A stretch of DNA of 64,000 nucleotides from Hymenobacter jejuensis (GTDB lineage Bacteria; Bacteroidota; Bacteroidia; Cytophagales; Hymenobacteraceae). The translations under genes and the position numbers were made by a program. How positions within the stretch are numbered: position 1 is the stretch's first letter; each line of letters begins with the position of its first letter. Under the pieces are notes generated by a model, which did no database searches, had not been told where the DNA came from, and saw only the letters and a list, made by a program, of their open reading frames with translations. Below, in pieces: positions 20,379 through 29,468 of the stretch. The DNA lies in assembly GCF_006337165.1 (NCBI RefSeq), contig NZ_CP040896.1, positions 3,534,001 through 3,598,000 on the forward strand. The letters are read 5' to 3'.

Positions 20379-21092
20379 ATGAATCATGCTAGCAGCGCCT
20401 CCAACGGCCCCACTACTCTTTACCATCGCAGCCACGGTGTGCGCCAGCAGAAAAAGGGCCTCGGGCACCTAGCGCCGGCCTTGGTACTGATTTACAGTGC
20501 CGGGCAAGCGATCAAAGAGCACGAACCCCTGACGTTTCTGACAGGACTGGAATTTGGAATAGGAGTGCTGTATGTAGTGCTGCTGGTGCGCGAAATCAGG
20601 CACCTGCGCCACAATCCTCACCACCGGGAACGAATAGCCTGGTTGGAGATCGCATCGGCTGGAATTCTGGGCCTCGAAGGGTACCACATCTGGCATCGGC
20701 ACCACGAGTTGGTGCTTCAGACGGGCGTAAGCAAGTTTCATGTGCTGCCTTGGATCTACTTTGCACTGGCCGGGGTGTACGTGCTGATGGCGTTCAAAAT
20801 GTCGCAACTGGATGCGCGCCGCTACCTGCATCTGCACAACCATGGCTTTGCGTTGCGCCTCAAGCCGTTTGGCCGGCACTTTCGGTATACATGGCAGGAT
20901 GTGGTTAATGTTGAGCCCGTTGGCGACACCGATATGCTGGTGCATACCACCGACGGCCGGCACCAACGCATTTCTTTTGCCGCTATGCACAATGGAGCCG
21001 CGCACCGCGACCAATTGCTGGCTCATGCTGCCGGCGCATTTCCCACGGGCAGCCTCCCAACCCCTCAACCGCCAGAAGCTGAGTTGTTTTGA
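20379..21092 (+). CDS. Membrane protein of unknown function with possible PH-like C-terminal domain
   Basis: The preferred start (MNHASSASN) gives 237 aa. Four hydrophobic helices are visible: LAPALVLIYSAGQ, FLTGLEFGIGVLYVVLLV, LEIASAGILGLEGYHIW and VLPWIYFALAGVYVLMAF. After them, about 70 residues (YLHLHNHGFALRLKPFGRHF to GRHQRISFAA) look like the small PH-like beta-barrel found at the end of some bacterial membrane proteins. His-rich spots (RHLRHNPHHRER, WHRHHE) between the helices are notable. The frame extends upstream to 20277 but with sequence of lower quality. No operon partner. Confidence 0.75.
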   Translation: MNHASSASNGPTTLYHRSHGVRQQKKGLGHLAPALVLIYSAGQAIKEHEPLTFLTGLEFGIGVLYVVLLVREIRHLRHNPHHRERIAWLEIASAGILGLEGYHIWHRHHELVLQTGVSKFHVLPWIYFALAGVYVLMAFKMSQLDARRYLHLHNHGFALRLKPFGRHFRYTWQDVVNVEPVGDTDMLVHTTDGRHQRISFAAMHNGAAHRDQLLAHAAGAFPTGSLPTPQPPEAELF

Positions 21093-21465
21093 TGCCACGG
21101 CCTCACTCCAAGCTGTTGGCCCACAGCATGCGTAGGCTCCGGTAAGCACCAGGTTTCTTGCGTTAGAGTGCTGCAGTTTGGGTAAGCCTACATACCGAGT
21201 GACTTTCTTTCGCTTCGGGTTCGGAAGTTGCCTTTATGACACAAAACGCGTTAAACAAGTCTTGATCTTGGATTATTGAACGATGAATGCCAGGGGAGTG
21301 GTTACCGAGATAAAGACGAAATTTGCTCTGTAAAAAAAGCCAGTTACATTACTGGATGTTGGGTTAAAAACATGGACTTAATACCCAAACAGCGGCTATT
21401 ACGAAGAAAAATATCGGCTTTTGAGCGCTGCTTTCGGCTAACATATCGCCGATGAGCGCGTTATT
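21093..21465. other. Intergenic stretch, nothing recognised
   Basis: About 370 bp between two unknown plus-strand genes. Falls in GC content compared with the coding regions. No tRNA, hairpin terminator or open frame of note was seen. Confidence 0.6.
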
Positions 21466-21891
21466 TTGTCGTTCACCTTACCGATCACCGTGCCCCGACC
21501 CAAACCTGTCCGTTACGGCCTGTACCCCTGGACGCCGGCTTATGGCTTGCGCTACATTCACCCCGCCAACCGCCGCACATTCGAGTGGCTCGAACCGCTG
21601 GGCAAAGTATTTGAGAAAATCGACGAAACCGAAGACTGGATTTTGCTGCGCTACGACGAACAGCAATTCAAAGTAAGCGGCGAACTCTTCACCGAACTGC
21701 ACCAAAAGCCACCCTTCAGCTTCGGTGATCTGGTGGAAGAAGTGGAGCCGGAGCCCGGCCGTCCGGCCCATCGAGGGCTGATTTCAGACGTCTTCTGGAG
21801 TGAAAGCAGCGACCGCGCCACCTACCAAATTGTAGAGAAAAAGCGGAAAGTAAAACGCGTGTTTGAAGCGGAGGAATTACGCAACGCTTAA
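21466..21891 (+). CDS. Small conserved protein of unknown function
   Basis: Soluble protein of up to 141 aa, without signal peptide or membrane segment. The core PVRYGLYPWTPAYGLRYIHPANRRTFEWLEPLGKVFE is aromatic and Pro-rich and is followed by an acidic central part (LVEEVEPEPGRP) and a basic C-terminus (EKKRKVKRVFEAEEL). I recognise the look of a short conserved Bacteroidota protein but can name no function. The start is uncertain: TTG at 21466 or GTG at 21490. Confidence 0.75.
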   Translation: MSFTLPITVPRPKPVRYGLYPWTPAYGLRYIHPANRRTFEWLEPLGKVFEKIDETEDWILLRYDEQQFKVSGELFTELHQKPPFSFGDLVEEVEPEPGRPAHRGLISDVFWSESSDRATYQIVEKKRKVKRVFEAEELRNA

Positions 21892-21967
21892 GAAGTAGTT
21901 GTTTTCAACTATTTGACTGTCAATTAGTTATGTGTAAAGCGAAAGTGCTCTTGGCCAGCTTTCCGGT

Positions 21968-23215
21968 CTAGAAAAATACCCGAAACGTAGTGCCGCAGTC
22001 GAGCTGACTTTCCACTTCGATGCGGCCACCTTGGGCCTGTACCAATCGGTTCACCAGAAAAAGACCTACTCCTGTGCCTTCTTCGGCGTGGGGGTGAAAG
22101 CGGCGAAACAGCTGAAACAACTCCGAGCCATGCCGTTCCAGGTCGATGCCGAGTCCGTTATCAGCCACTTCGAGCACCGGCTGGTCGGCTAGTTGATTGC
22201 TGCGCACCCGCACCAGGGCCGGGCGGTCGGGGTGGCGGTATTTGAGCGCGTTAGCTACCAAATTGAGCACGATGGTGCGCAGGTTGCTGCGCACATACAG
22301 CAGTTCGGGCAAGGCACTAAAATCCGTTTGAACGTCGGCTTGCGTGGTCTGCAATTGAGGGCGTAAGGTCTGCAGCACGTCGGCGGTGAGATCTGCCAAG
22401 CCTACGGGTTCGGCTTTTTGCTCGCCGGGTTGGCGGGCTACCTGCACTACGGCTGCCAGATCGGTGATGGTAGCTGTGAGGTCGCGCAGCGAATCGTCGA
22501 CGAAGCGCAGCATCTGGGCCGCTTCGGGGTCGTGAAAAGTGGCCGTGCGGCGCAATTCATCAAACAAGCCGTGCAGGTTGTGCACCGGTTGGCGCAGGTC
22601 GTGTGAGGCGGCGTACACGAAGTTGTCTAGGTCAATATTGGTGCGGGCCAGCTGTTGGTTGGTGGCCGCCAGCTCTTGGTTGCGCGCCCGAATGGCTTCG
22701 TTGGCGATGGTGAGCTGGGCGTTTTTTTCCTGGATCTGCTGGCGCGTTTCGGTAAGCTCTTCGAGCGATTCGCGCAGTTGCTGGTTTACGGCTTGCAGTT
22801 GCCCGTGGTAGCGCGTGACGTATTGCCGCCACTCGTTTTTCTCGATGGCGTGCATCACGGTTTTGCGGAGCAGTTCGCGGTCAAACTGCTGCTTCACCAA
22901 GTAGTCCAGGGCACCTTCGTTGAGGGCGCGTACGGCCAGGGTTTCGCTGCCACCACCCGTAATCATGACCACGCACAAAGCATCCGGGGGCGCCAGCCGT
23001 TTCAGGTCGCCCAGCAGCGTAAGGCCGTCAGTGTCGAGTAAGTTGTGGTCCAGCAGGACACAATCGGGCTTTTGGGCCGCAAACAAGGTAAGGCCTTCTT
23101 TCCCCGACGAGGCTTCATGAATCTCGATTCGCTCGTGCCCGACTTGCTTGCCCAGAAACCGCTTGTACAGCATGCGGTCCTGCTCATTGTCGTCAATGAG
23201 TAATATCTTTTTCAC
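21968..23215 (-). CDS. REC-histidine kinase hybrid of the phytochrome operon
   Basis: Order of domains: receiver (1-125, phospho-acceptor Asp56 in CVLLDHNLLDTDG), a long Gln/Glu-rich coiled coil (about 130-200), HisKA with phospho-acceptor His in YAASHDLRQPVHN, and HATPase_c (NLVANALKYRH, VADNGLGID, EGTGVGLFLVNRLV). No membrane segment, so it is cytoplasmic. The GTG at 23215 (VKKILLIDDN) leaves 8 bp after the preceding response regulator; an earlier start would overlap it. As the last gene of the bphO-bphP-REC cluster, it can receive phosphate on REC and pass a signal through its own kinase core, implying a relay to a regulator coded elsewhere. Confidence 0.92.
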   Translation of the reverse strand: MKKILLIDDNEQDRMLYKRFLGKQVGHERIEIHEASSGKEGLTLFAAQKPDCVLLDHNLLDTDGLTLLGDLKRLAPPDALCVVMITGGGSETLAVRALNEGALDYLVKQQFDRELLRKTVMHAIEKNEWRQYVTRYHGQLQAVNQQLRESLEELTETRQQIQEKNAQLTIANEAIRARNQELAATNQQLARTNIDLDNFVYAASHDLRQPVHNLHGLFDELRRTATFHDPEAAQMLRFVDDSLRDLTATITDLAAVVQVARQPGEQKAEPVGLADLTADVLQTLRPQLQTTQADVQTDFSALPELLYVRSNLRTIVLNLVANALKYRHPDRPALVRVRSNQLADQPVLEVADNGLGIDLERHGSELFQLFRRFHPHAEEGTGVGLFLVNRLVQAQGGRIEVESQLDCGTTFRVFF

Positions 23216-23223
23216 GCCAGCAG

Positions 23224-23673
23224 CTACGAGTTCGGAAAGGGTAGCTCCGAAGTGCCCAGCCAATAGCTGATCAGCAACCGGGTTTTCTCTTCCAAAACGG
23301 AGTATTCAATGGGCTTGGTCAGGTAGCTATTGGCCCCCAGGCGGTAGCAATCTTCGATGTCCCGCACATTGGTCGAGGTACTGAAGATGATCACCGGAAT
23401 CGACTGTAAATAAGGGTCTTGCTTGAGTACGCCGAGCACGGTGCGGCCGTCAGTGCCGGGCATGTTGAGGTCGAGCAGCACAAAAGCCGGCAGCATCTGG
23501 GGCCAGCCGGCGCGCTTGCCGTAGCCTTGCAGATATTCCAGCGCCTGATCGCCGTCTTCACAGCGCAGTACCGGATTGGGGAGCGCATGCTTGCGGAAGG
23601 CACGGCCCAGGGCCGTAAAATCCTCGGCGCTGTCCTCCACCACCAAGATGGGCTTGAGAGATAAGGCTGTCAC
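23224..23673 (-). CDS. CheY-like response regulator (Rcp1-type) of the phytochrome operon
   Basis: Stand-alone receiver domain of 149 aa. Acidic pocket in LVVEDSAED, phospho-acceptor Asp68 in FVLLDLNMPGTDG, Ser/Thr in IIFSTSTN and Lys120 in SYLTKPIE. The insertion and C-terminal helix (ALEYLQGYGKRAGWPQMLP, then LLISYWLG) resemble the Rcp1 regulators that pair with phytochrome kinases. Starting at GTG 23673 gives a 2-bp gap after bphP, so translation is probably coupled. It has no DNA-binding domain; output must be by protein contact. Confidence 0.93.
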   Translation of the reverse strand: MTALSLKPILVVEDSAEDFTALGRAFRKHALPNPVLRCEDGDQALEYLQGYGKRAGWPQMLPAFVLLDLNMPGTDGRTVLGVLKQDPYLQSIPVIIFSTSTNVRDIEDCYRLGANSYLTKPIEYSVLEEKTRLLISYWLGTSELPFPNS

Positions 23674-23675
23674 TT

Positions 23676-25991
23676 TTATAGGTGTTTGGAGAGGGAGAAA
23701 TAAAATGTAGCGCCGTTGCCGGGCGTCGATTCGACCCAAAGCTCGCCTTCGTGGCGCTCCACCATTTTTTTAGCAATTGCTAGGCCAGCGCCCGTGCCGC
23801 CGCCGTATTTGTCTTGGGTGTGCAGGCGCTTGAAGATCTTGAAAATGGTTTCGTGGTGCTTGGGGTCGATGCCGATGCCGTTGTCTTGTACGTAGAATAC
23901 GTAAAAATCTTCCGGGCGGCCCGTGCCCCGGGGGCCGAGCGCGCCATTTGATGCTAAGCCGAGGGTTACGGTTCTTTCGGGCTTATCGTTGTAACGCATG
24001 GCGTTGGTGACCAAATTGTTGAACACCTCCCGGATGCGCACCCGATCGCAGCGGATGGTAGGCAGGGTTCCGGTCACGGTTACGGTCGTTTGCGTTTGCT
24101 CAAAGCGCGGTTGCAGCATGTCCAGCACCTCTTCCACCACTTCGTTGACATTGGTTTCGACCACTTGCAGCTCCTGCCGGCCGACCCGCGAAAGCTGCAA
24201 CAGCGACTCGATAAGGGCTTCCATGCGCTGGCTCAGCCGCACCAACGTCTGGAGCTTGCTTACCCCGTCGGCGTCGAGTTGGTCGGCGTAGTCTTCTAGC
24301 AGAAAGATAGAGTAGTTGTGAATGCCGCGCAACGGCTCCTTTAGGTCGTGGGAGGCGACATAGGCAAAGGAATCCAGCTCGTCGTTGCTGCGCGAAAGCT
24401 CAGTGTTCAGGCGGCTCAGGCTGGCAGCGCGGGCTTGCAACTCGTTGAAAATCTTGAGTCTGACGTCGGAAAGGTGCAGGCGAATCTCTTGGGCGGCCTC
24501 AATTTCCATGGGTTTCCAGGGGGCCGACGTGCTGTCAACCAGCTGCTTCCAGGCCTCAAACGACTGCCGGGGCGATAAGTGCAACTGGCCGTCTTGCAGG
24601 ACCTCGGCTTTCTGGGTTTTGCCCGCCCACGTCACTGTCTGGATTTGCTCGGGCCGAAACCAGATGATGTAGTCGCTGGAATCCTGGGAAAGCGAAATGG
24701 CCAGCACCCCGCTGCTCGTACCCCGAATGGCAAGCCCCGCCGGGTTGTGCCGCACATACGAGTCGGTGTAAAATACATCCAGCTTTACGTTTTCCCGCAA
24801 CCACGCCGTCAGCTCCTCAATCTGCGTTTTGGTAGGAGTAGTGCCAAGCGTAATGATCTCATTTTCAAAGCAAATGGCCGCGCCACCACACTCCATTACG
24901 TCCAGCAAAGTGGGCGAGCGCCGGTAGAGACCTTCGATGAAGTTGGGCTGGCGGCTCACCATCTCAAACAGCCGGACCTGTGTTTCGCGGATGTGGAGCT
25001 GGTAAGCGTAGTCGTCGTGCTGCTGCTTGGTTTTGAGCAGGGCCGAGAAGGTTTTGCCAATAAACAGGCACAGCTCCCGCAGCTCGTAGCTCACCAGCCG
25101 GGGCGTCAGGTGGTGGCAGGTCATCATGCCCCAGAGCTTGCCATCCACGATCACCGAAATGGTCATGGTGGCCGCCACGCCCATGTTGCGCAGGTATTCT
25201 AAGTGAATGGGCGATACGCTGCGCAGCACGGCATACGTCATGTCTGGCGGCCGGTTGGAAACCGGGTTCAAGACCGGTACCAGCGGCGCCGGCACATACG
25301 AAACGTCCGGAATGAAGCGCAACCAGTTTTTGAGGTACATGGCCCGGGCCTGCTGCGGAATGTCGGTGGCCGGGTAATGCAACCCCATAAATGGGTCTAA
25401 ATCAGCGCGTTTGGCTTCGGCTACTACTTCGCCGCTGGCATCTTCCGCAAAACGGTACATCACTACCCGGTCGAAGCCCGTAATTTCTCGAATCTGGTCG
25501 ACGGCATACTGGCAGAACTCCGGCACCGATGTTGCGCCGAGCATCTGGCCCAACGCCACGTTAAGCGAAGGCAGGTCGAACACGCTGGCGCTGTTTTCTT
25601 CGACGGGCTCAAACTCCAGCCACAGCAACTGGTCGTAGCGGTGCAGGATGATTTTGTAGAACGGCTGGCCCGGCACCAAGTCGAGGCGGGCGCCTTGCAG
25701 CTTGGTTACCTCAGTCAGCGAGTCGCACAACCGCTCGATTTCCGCGATCTGAACTGGGTTTAGCAGCCGGTCGAGGCCTGCACCGATGAGCTCCTGCGCG
25801 GGAATCCCGATCAGAGCCTGAGTATTCTGGCTGGCGTGGACGATCCGTTTGGTCTCTTCGTGGAGGCACAGCAAAAACCCGTACGGCTGCACCGAACCCG
25901 GAATATGAATGGGCTCCCGGTCGCAATTGGTAAGCGTGACGGGAGCGTTGAGCAAGCTCTCGTCGGAGTAAATTACGGTTGATCGATCCAC
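23676..25991 (-). CDS. bphP: Bacteriophytochrome sensor histidine kinase
   Basis: Red/far-red photoreceptor kinase of 771 aa. PAS domain with the biliverdin-attaching Cys23 in LTNCDREPIHIPGSVQPYG; GAF domain with HYPATDIPQQAR (the PASDIP region); PHY domain with the tongue motif SPRQSFEAW; HisKA with SHDLKEPLRGI near residue 547; HATPase_c with FNNLVTNAMRYN, DNGIGID and GTGAGLAIAKKM. The GTG start at 25991 overlaps the last 19 bp of the heme oxygenase gene, which supplies biliverdin, and places Cys at the position seen in known bacteriophytochromes. Earlier codons in this frame overlap that gene and are not coding. Confidence 0.95.
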   Translation of the reverse strand: MDRSTVIYSDESLLNAPVTLTNCDREPIHIPGSVQPYGFLLCLHEETKRIVHASQNTQALIGIPAQELIGAGLDRLLNPVQIAEIERLCDSLTEVTKLQGARLDLVPGQPFYKIILHRYDQLLWLEFEPVEENSASVFDLPSLNVALGQMLGATSVPEFCQYAVDQIREITGFDRVVMYRFAEDASGEVVAEAKRADLDPFMGLHYPATDIPQQARAMYLKNWLRFIPDVSYVPAPLVPVLNPVSNRPPDMTYAVLRSVSPIHLEYLRNMGVAATMTISVIVDGKLWGMMTCHHLTPRLVSYELRELCLFIGKTFSALLKTKQQHDDYAYQLHIRETQVRLFEMVSRQPNFIEGLYRRSPTLLDVMECGGAAICFENEIITLGTTPTKTQIEELTAWLRENVKLDVFYTDSYVRHNPAGLAIRGTSSGVLAISLSQDSSDYIIWFRPEQIQTVTWAGKTQKAEVLQDGQLHLSPRQSFEAWKQLVDSTSAPWKPMEIEAAQEIRLHLSDVRLKIFNELQARAASLSRLNTELSRSNDELDSFAYVASHDLKEPLRGIHNYSIFLLEDYADQLDADGVSKLQTLVRLSQRMEALIESLLQLSRVGRQELQVVETNVNEVVEEVLDMLQPRFEQTQTTVTVTGTLPTIRCDRVRIREVFNNLVTNAMRYNDKPERTVTLGLASNGALGPRGTGRPEDFYVFYVQDNGIGIDPKHHETIFKIFKRLHTQDKYGGGTGAGLAIAKKMVERHEGELWVESTPGNGATFYFSLSKHL

Positions 25992-26536
25992 GCGTGTAGT
26001 TTTTGAAACGTCAGGATGGCGGACTGCACGATTTCCGCTTGATTGGCTTCGTTGGCGGCTTCCGTCAGGAGTTGGCAGAAGCTCTTCCACATCGGGCCGG
26101 TGCGTTCGCCATAGCCCGTAAAATACGTGCGGGTGGCGATGCCTGCTTTGGCCAGTTGGCGCGTGATCACCTGGCCGCCCAAAGTCGAGCCTTCCAGCAC
26201 GTACATGGCGCCCAGCACCTGCGGCCACGTGCGCAGGGGGGGCATATCGGGGCACAGCGGCAGCTCAGAAGTCGGCTGCAAATCCTCCAAAATCAGGTGT
26301 GCCCGTCGGCGGTGTGCCACTTCCCAAGCCGCCGGAAAAGTATGCAAGGAAAGCTGCGCTTCGTAGGGCTGCAAAAAGCCGTACAGCTTTGCCAGAAACC
26401 GCCGCGTAGCTTCCGCTGAAATATGCCCGGCAGTGAGCGCTTGGTTGAATTCGTTTTGCTCCAGAGCGTCGTGCGAAGCGTGGGTTTCGCTGCGCAGCCG
26501 CTGCAGAATACTGGTGTTTTCGAGGGTAATCGACAT
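25973..26536 (-). CDS. bphO: Biliverdin-producing heme oxygenase
   Basis: Cleaves heme to biliverdin, iron and CO, supplying the phytochrome chromophore. 187 aa, all-helical. The proximal heme ligand is probably His22 in RSETHASHDALE, and the distal helix motif is MYVLEGSTLGGQVI. The start MSITLENTS at 26536 is in-frame and gives the family length; the codons upstream resemble noise. First gene of the bphO-bphP-REC-hybrid operon, overlapping bphP by 19 bp. Confidence 0.94.
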   Translation of the reverse strand: MSITLENTSILQRLRSETHASHDALEQNEFNQALTAGHISAEATRRFLAKLYGFLQPYEAQLSLHTFPAAWEVAHRRRAHLILEDLQPTSELPLCPDMPPLRTWPQVLGAMYVLEGSTLGGQVITRQLAKAGIATRTYFTGYGERTGPMWKSFCQLLTEAANEANQAEIVQSAILTFQKLHAWIDQP

Positions 26537-26796
26537 GCAAAAAGGAAAGCGGTACTCCGGGAAAAGATAGCAAGTAACAGGGAACGACCGGCAAGTACAA
26601 ATCTTTCGCCCACCGAGCGAGGAAACCGTTGGGCAACTCAATAAGTGCAACGACAAAGGTTTTTGTCGCTGCTGAATCGATGGCAGGCAACGCCTTTTGG
26701 TACGGCCTGCAAGCGTATTCGAGGTGCTTGTCCTGACACGTGCCCGATGCTCCTGCTCTGGATGACGGACGCGATCTGAATCTGTAATTATATTAT

Positions 26797-26818
26797 AATC
26801 AAATACTTATAACATTAT
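26797..26818. repeat. Degenerate copy of the AT-rich stop-proximal element
   Basis: ATCAAATACTTATAAC-type half-site, matching the right arm of the 39699-39733 copy, located directly downstream of the YfcC stop codon (minus strand). Confidence 0.35.
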
Positions 26819-26830
26819 GTGAATTCATTT

Positions 26831-28177
26831 TTATTGCAGCCCTATGGCAATGCCCACCATCACGGCAACTGCGCCCAGTGCTAGCAGTGCCAGGTACAGC
26901 GGCAACACAAACTTCCACCATTGGTCGAAGCGCACCCCGCAGGCGGCCACGATGGCCATGAGGGCGCCGTTGGTGGGCGTGACCAGCTCGCAAAGGCCGG
27001 CGCCGTATTGGTAGGCCAGAATCGTGACTTGGCGGGGGAGCCCAAGCAGGTCGGAGAGGGGCGTAAGAATGGGCATGGTCAGCACGGCCTGGCCGCTCAC
27101 GCTGGGCACGGGCAAGTGCAGCGCGGTGTGCACGCCCATCATGCCCAAGGCCGACAAAGCCACGGGCAAATGCGCCAACGGGGCCGACATGCCGCTGACG
27201 ATGGTATCCACGATGTGACCTTGGTCCAAGACCACAAAAATCGCGCGGGCAAACCCGATCAGCATGGCCGAAAACGCCATATCGCGGAAGCCGGTCACGA
27301 AGCCTTCGGCCGTTCCGTTTAGGCCCAAGCCCCCGATGAGGCCCGCCAGCACGCCCAGCACAAAAAACAAAGCGCCCATCTGCTCAAAATCCCAGCCCAG
27401 CTTCAGGATGCCGTACGTGAAGAGCGCAAAAGTCAGCAGCAACAGCAGCAGAACCAACCCATGCCGGGCGGTGGCATTTGTAGTAATTGGCTCATTATCA
27501 AATACTTCTGGCGCAACGCGGTGGCGGGCGGCGTAGCGCATCGTGCCACCAATCCAGAGGACCAAGGCAGCGGCTAGAAAAACCAGTCGGAATCCGGCGC
27601 CCGAAAACACCGGCACTTGGGCCAGCTTCTGCGCGATAACCACCTGAAACGGGTTCATCGGACTAAACGCCGCACCCACGGCTGCCGCACCCAGGCTCAC
27701 CGCGGCCGCGGTGAGCACTGGGTAGCCCAGCCGCCGCATCAGCACCAGCAGTACGGGCACCAGCGGAATAATTTCTTCCTGCATGTTTTCCAAGGCACCC
27801 ATCGTGGCAAAAAGCAGCGAGATAATCGGAATTACCCACTTTTCGTGGCCTTCAAATTGGCCCACCAACCAATCGACGCCGCGGCGTAAGGCCCCGGTCT
27901 GGTCGACTACCGTGAAGGCCCCCCCGGCCAGAAAAATCAGAAAGATCACCGAAGCCGCGTCGGCCATGCCCTTCGGAATATCGACCAGTGCCTGCAATGG
28001 GCTCACGGGCGTGGCCGCTACGTGGTGATAGGAGCCGGGCACCACTACTGCGCGGCCCGTGGCGGCGTCGGGGCGGCGCTCAAACACGCCCGCCGGCAAC
28101 ACATAGCTCAGCACGGTAGCGAGCAGAATAAAGCCAACAAGCAGCACAAGGGGGTGCGGAAAGCGAAACGGGATCAT
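26831..28177 (-). CDS. YfcC-family (DcuC/ArsB superfamily-like) transporter
   Basis: Polytopic inner membrane protein of 448 aa with about eleven hydrophobic segments. The N-terminal FPHPLVLLVGFILLATVLSYVLPAG and ERRPDAATGRAVVVPGSY, then FLIFLAGGAFTVVDQTGAL, AAAVGAAFSPMNPFQVVIAQK and QYGAGLCELVTPTNGALMAI are hallmarks of the YfcC group. Substrate unknown; relatives move C4-dicarboxylates or amino acids. Monocistronic; its 3' flank has an AT-rich palindromic half-site. Confidence 0.9.
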   Translation of the reverse strand: MIPFRFPHPLVLLVGFILLATVLSYVLPAGVFERRPDAATGRAVVVPGSYHHVAATPVSPLQALVDIPKGMADAASVIFLIFLAGGAFTVVDQTGALRRGVDWLVGQFEGHEKWVIPIISLLFATMGALENMQEEIIPLVPVLLVLMRRLGYPVLTAAAVSLGAAAVGAAFSPMNPFQVVIAQKLAQVPVFSGAGFRLVFLAAALVLWIGGTMRYAARHRVAPEVFDNEPITTNATARHGLVLLLLLLTFALFTYGILKLGWDFEQMGALFFVLGVLAGLIGGLGLNGTAEGFVTGFRDMAFSAMLIGFARAIFVVLDQGHIVDTIVSGMSAPLAHLPVALSALGMMGVHTALHLPVPSVSGQAVLTMPILTPLSDLLGLPRQVTILAYQYGAGLCELVTPTNGALMAIVAACGVRFDQWWKFVLPLYLALLALGAVAVMVGIAIGLQ

Positions 28178-28287
28178 GCGGGGCAGGAGCTGAGGCAGAA
28201 CAGGGAGGCCAAAAATACGCTTCTGTCGCAGCCCAGCACTACCATCGGGAACCCGGCCGACTTATATTCGGGTTTTGGTCGGGTTCT

Positions 28288-28530
28288 ATGCGACTAACGG
28301 TTTTCAAAAAGCTCAACATGCGCCAGCAGGCCAGTTGCCTGTGCCAGCAAGGCCACTTCTTGGCTGAGCGGAAGCAAGACAGCTTCCGGTTGCAGCTTTA
28401 TGCCCTCGGCGATTTCTACGCCGAGATCTGGCGCGTGCACGACGATGAGCACATCCTTTTCATTCACCTCTTCCAACACCCGGCCGGACTAGTACCTTAT
28501 TTAGAAAAAATTACACTGCCAGAAGTATGA
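28288..28530 (+). CDS. Small protein of unknown function (80 aa)
   Basis: Soluble protein MRLTVFKKLNMRQQASCL to YLEKITLPEV with one Cys-x-Cys (ASCLCQQGH) and an alternating hydrophobic pattern (FRLQLYALGDFYAEIWRV) suggesting a small beta-rich domain. No family recognised. An ATG start with typical codon use supports coding. The next gene starts 50 bp later on the same strand with its own promoter-like box. Confidence 0.65.
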   Translation: MRLTVFKKLNMRQQASCLCQQGHFLAERKQDSFRLQLYALGDFYAEIWRVHDDEHILFIHLFQHPAGLVPYLEKITLPEV

Positions 28531-28547
28531 TTTATTACAGAATAGAC

Positions 28548-28555
28548 TAGCTTTG
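28548..28555 (+). promoter_or_regulatory. Bacteroidota-type -7 element (TAGCTTTG)
   Basis: Exact match to TAnnTTTG, 25 bp upstream of the ATG of the following gene, an expected distance. No good -33 box seen. Confidence 0.4.
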
Positions 28556-28580
28556 CTTTATTGGAAAATGTATAGAAAAA

Positions 28581-29279
28581 ATGTCAACGATAGAAGAAAA
28601 AGAATATTGGAAAATTCGAGCGGAAGTCAGACAGGAAATAACAGCTACCCGAACCGAGTTGCTGGAGCTCATCACCAAAAAGAGCATCCTTGAGCGGCGC
28701 TTAGAGCAGGCGCAGCAGCGTATGGCAGGGCTTAATCGATCCTTATTGAACGAAGACTACTACATCAAGCTCAGCACCCTCAACTCCGAAATCGACGAGC
28801 CGGGGGCCTACGACGCAAATTTCTCGGTGGCGCACGAACCGATTCCGTTTCACCACTACCGCGATGCGGGCGAAGGCGACGACCCGATTGCGATCTTCGG
28901 GCAGGAGCGCACCGTCGAAGGATTTCGACAGGAAGGCTTCGGCAGTAAGGGAATGACGATTCCGCAGCGTACGGGCCGTTTCATCGTCAGTGACAGCGGC
29001 AAGATGAAGTACCGCCTCTACGACGAGATCATCGCCCGCCTGCACGTCGCCGATCCGGCTGGGTTCCGGGCCATCACCACCAAAGACAGTGAAGGCCAGA
29101 TCCTGATCAACGGCGAATTTGGCGTAGTACCCTGCTTTGACGAAGCCGCTTCGGGCCGAATTTATACCTCAGAAGCGGCTTACTTTCAGGCACTTTCGCG
29201 CTACTATATGTTCATGGCCAAAATGGCAACCATGCGAAGTCGACCGCCGGAACAGCACCTCGCCGTAACTACCCGTTAG
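28581..29279 (+). CDS. Protein of unknown function with N-terminal coiled coil
   Basis: 232 aa, cytoplasmic. Residues 1-55 (TIEEKEYWKIRAEVRQEIT, ELLELITKKSILERRLEQAQ) form a predicted charged coiled coil. The rest is a globular domain with PIAIFGQERTVEGFRQEGFG and FIVSDSGKMKYRLYDEIIAR. I know no characterised homologue. A promoter-like box precedes it and a GC-rich hairpin terminator follows, so it is probably a monocistronic gene. Confidence 0.72.
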   Translation: MSTIEEKEYWKIRAEVRQEITATRTELLELITKKSILERRLEQAQQRMAGLNRSLLNEDYYIKLSTLNSEIDEPGAYDANFSVAHEPIPFHHYRDAGEGDDPIAIFGQERTVEGFRQEGFGSKGMTIPQRTGRFIVSDSGKMKYRLYDEIIARLHVADPAGFRAITTKDSEGQILINGEFGVVPCFDEAASGRIYTSEAAYFQALSRYYMFMAKMATMRSRPPEQHLAVTTR

Positions 29280-29362
29280 CCTATCGTTATTCTATACTTA
29301 TCGCTTACGCTTACCCCCGCTCCCGACACTACCTCTTACATACCTGTTTCCAGACTCACTAG

Positions 29363-29390
29363 AACGGCCGGCGCAAACGCACCGGCCGTT
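29363..29390 (+). terminator. Rho-independent terminator
   Basis: 12-bp stem (AACGGCCGGCGC with one G:U pair) and 4-nt loop, followed by a T-rich run; ends transcription of the upstream unknown gene. Confidence 0.85.
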
Positions 29391-29433
29391 TCTACTTTTT
29401 AAGGCTGTTGGGTTTGGCTTAAAAACAGCAATT

Positions 29434-29468
29434 GTTTATAAATACTTGATTATCAAGATTTTACATAA
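29434..29468. repeat. AT-rich palindromic element, copy overlapping the glycosidase stop codon
   Basis: 35 bp with core CTTGATTATCAAG at 29445-29457. The gene on the minus strand takes its last codons and TGA stop (29453-29455) from inside the element. Confidence 0.6.
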
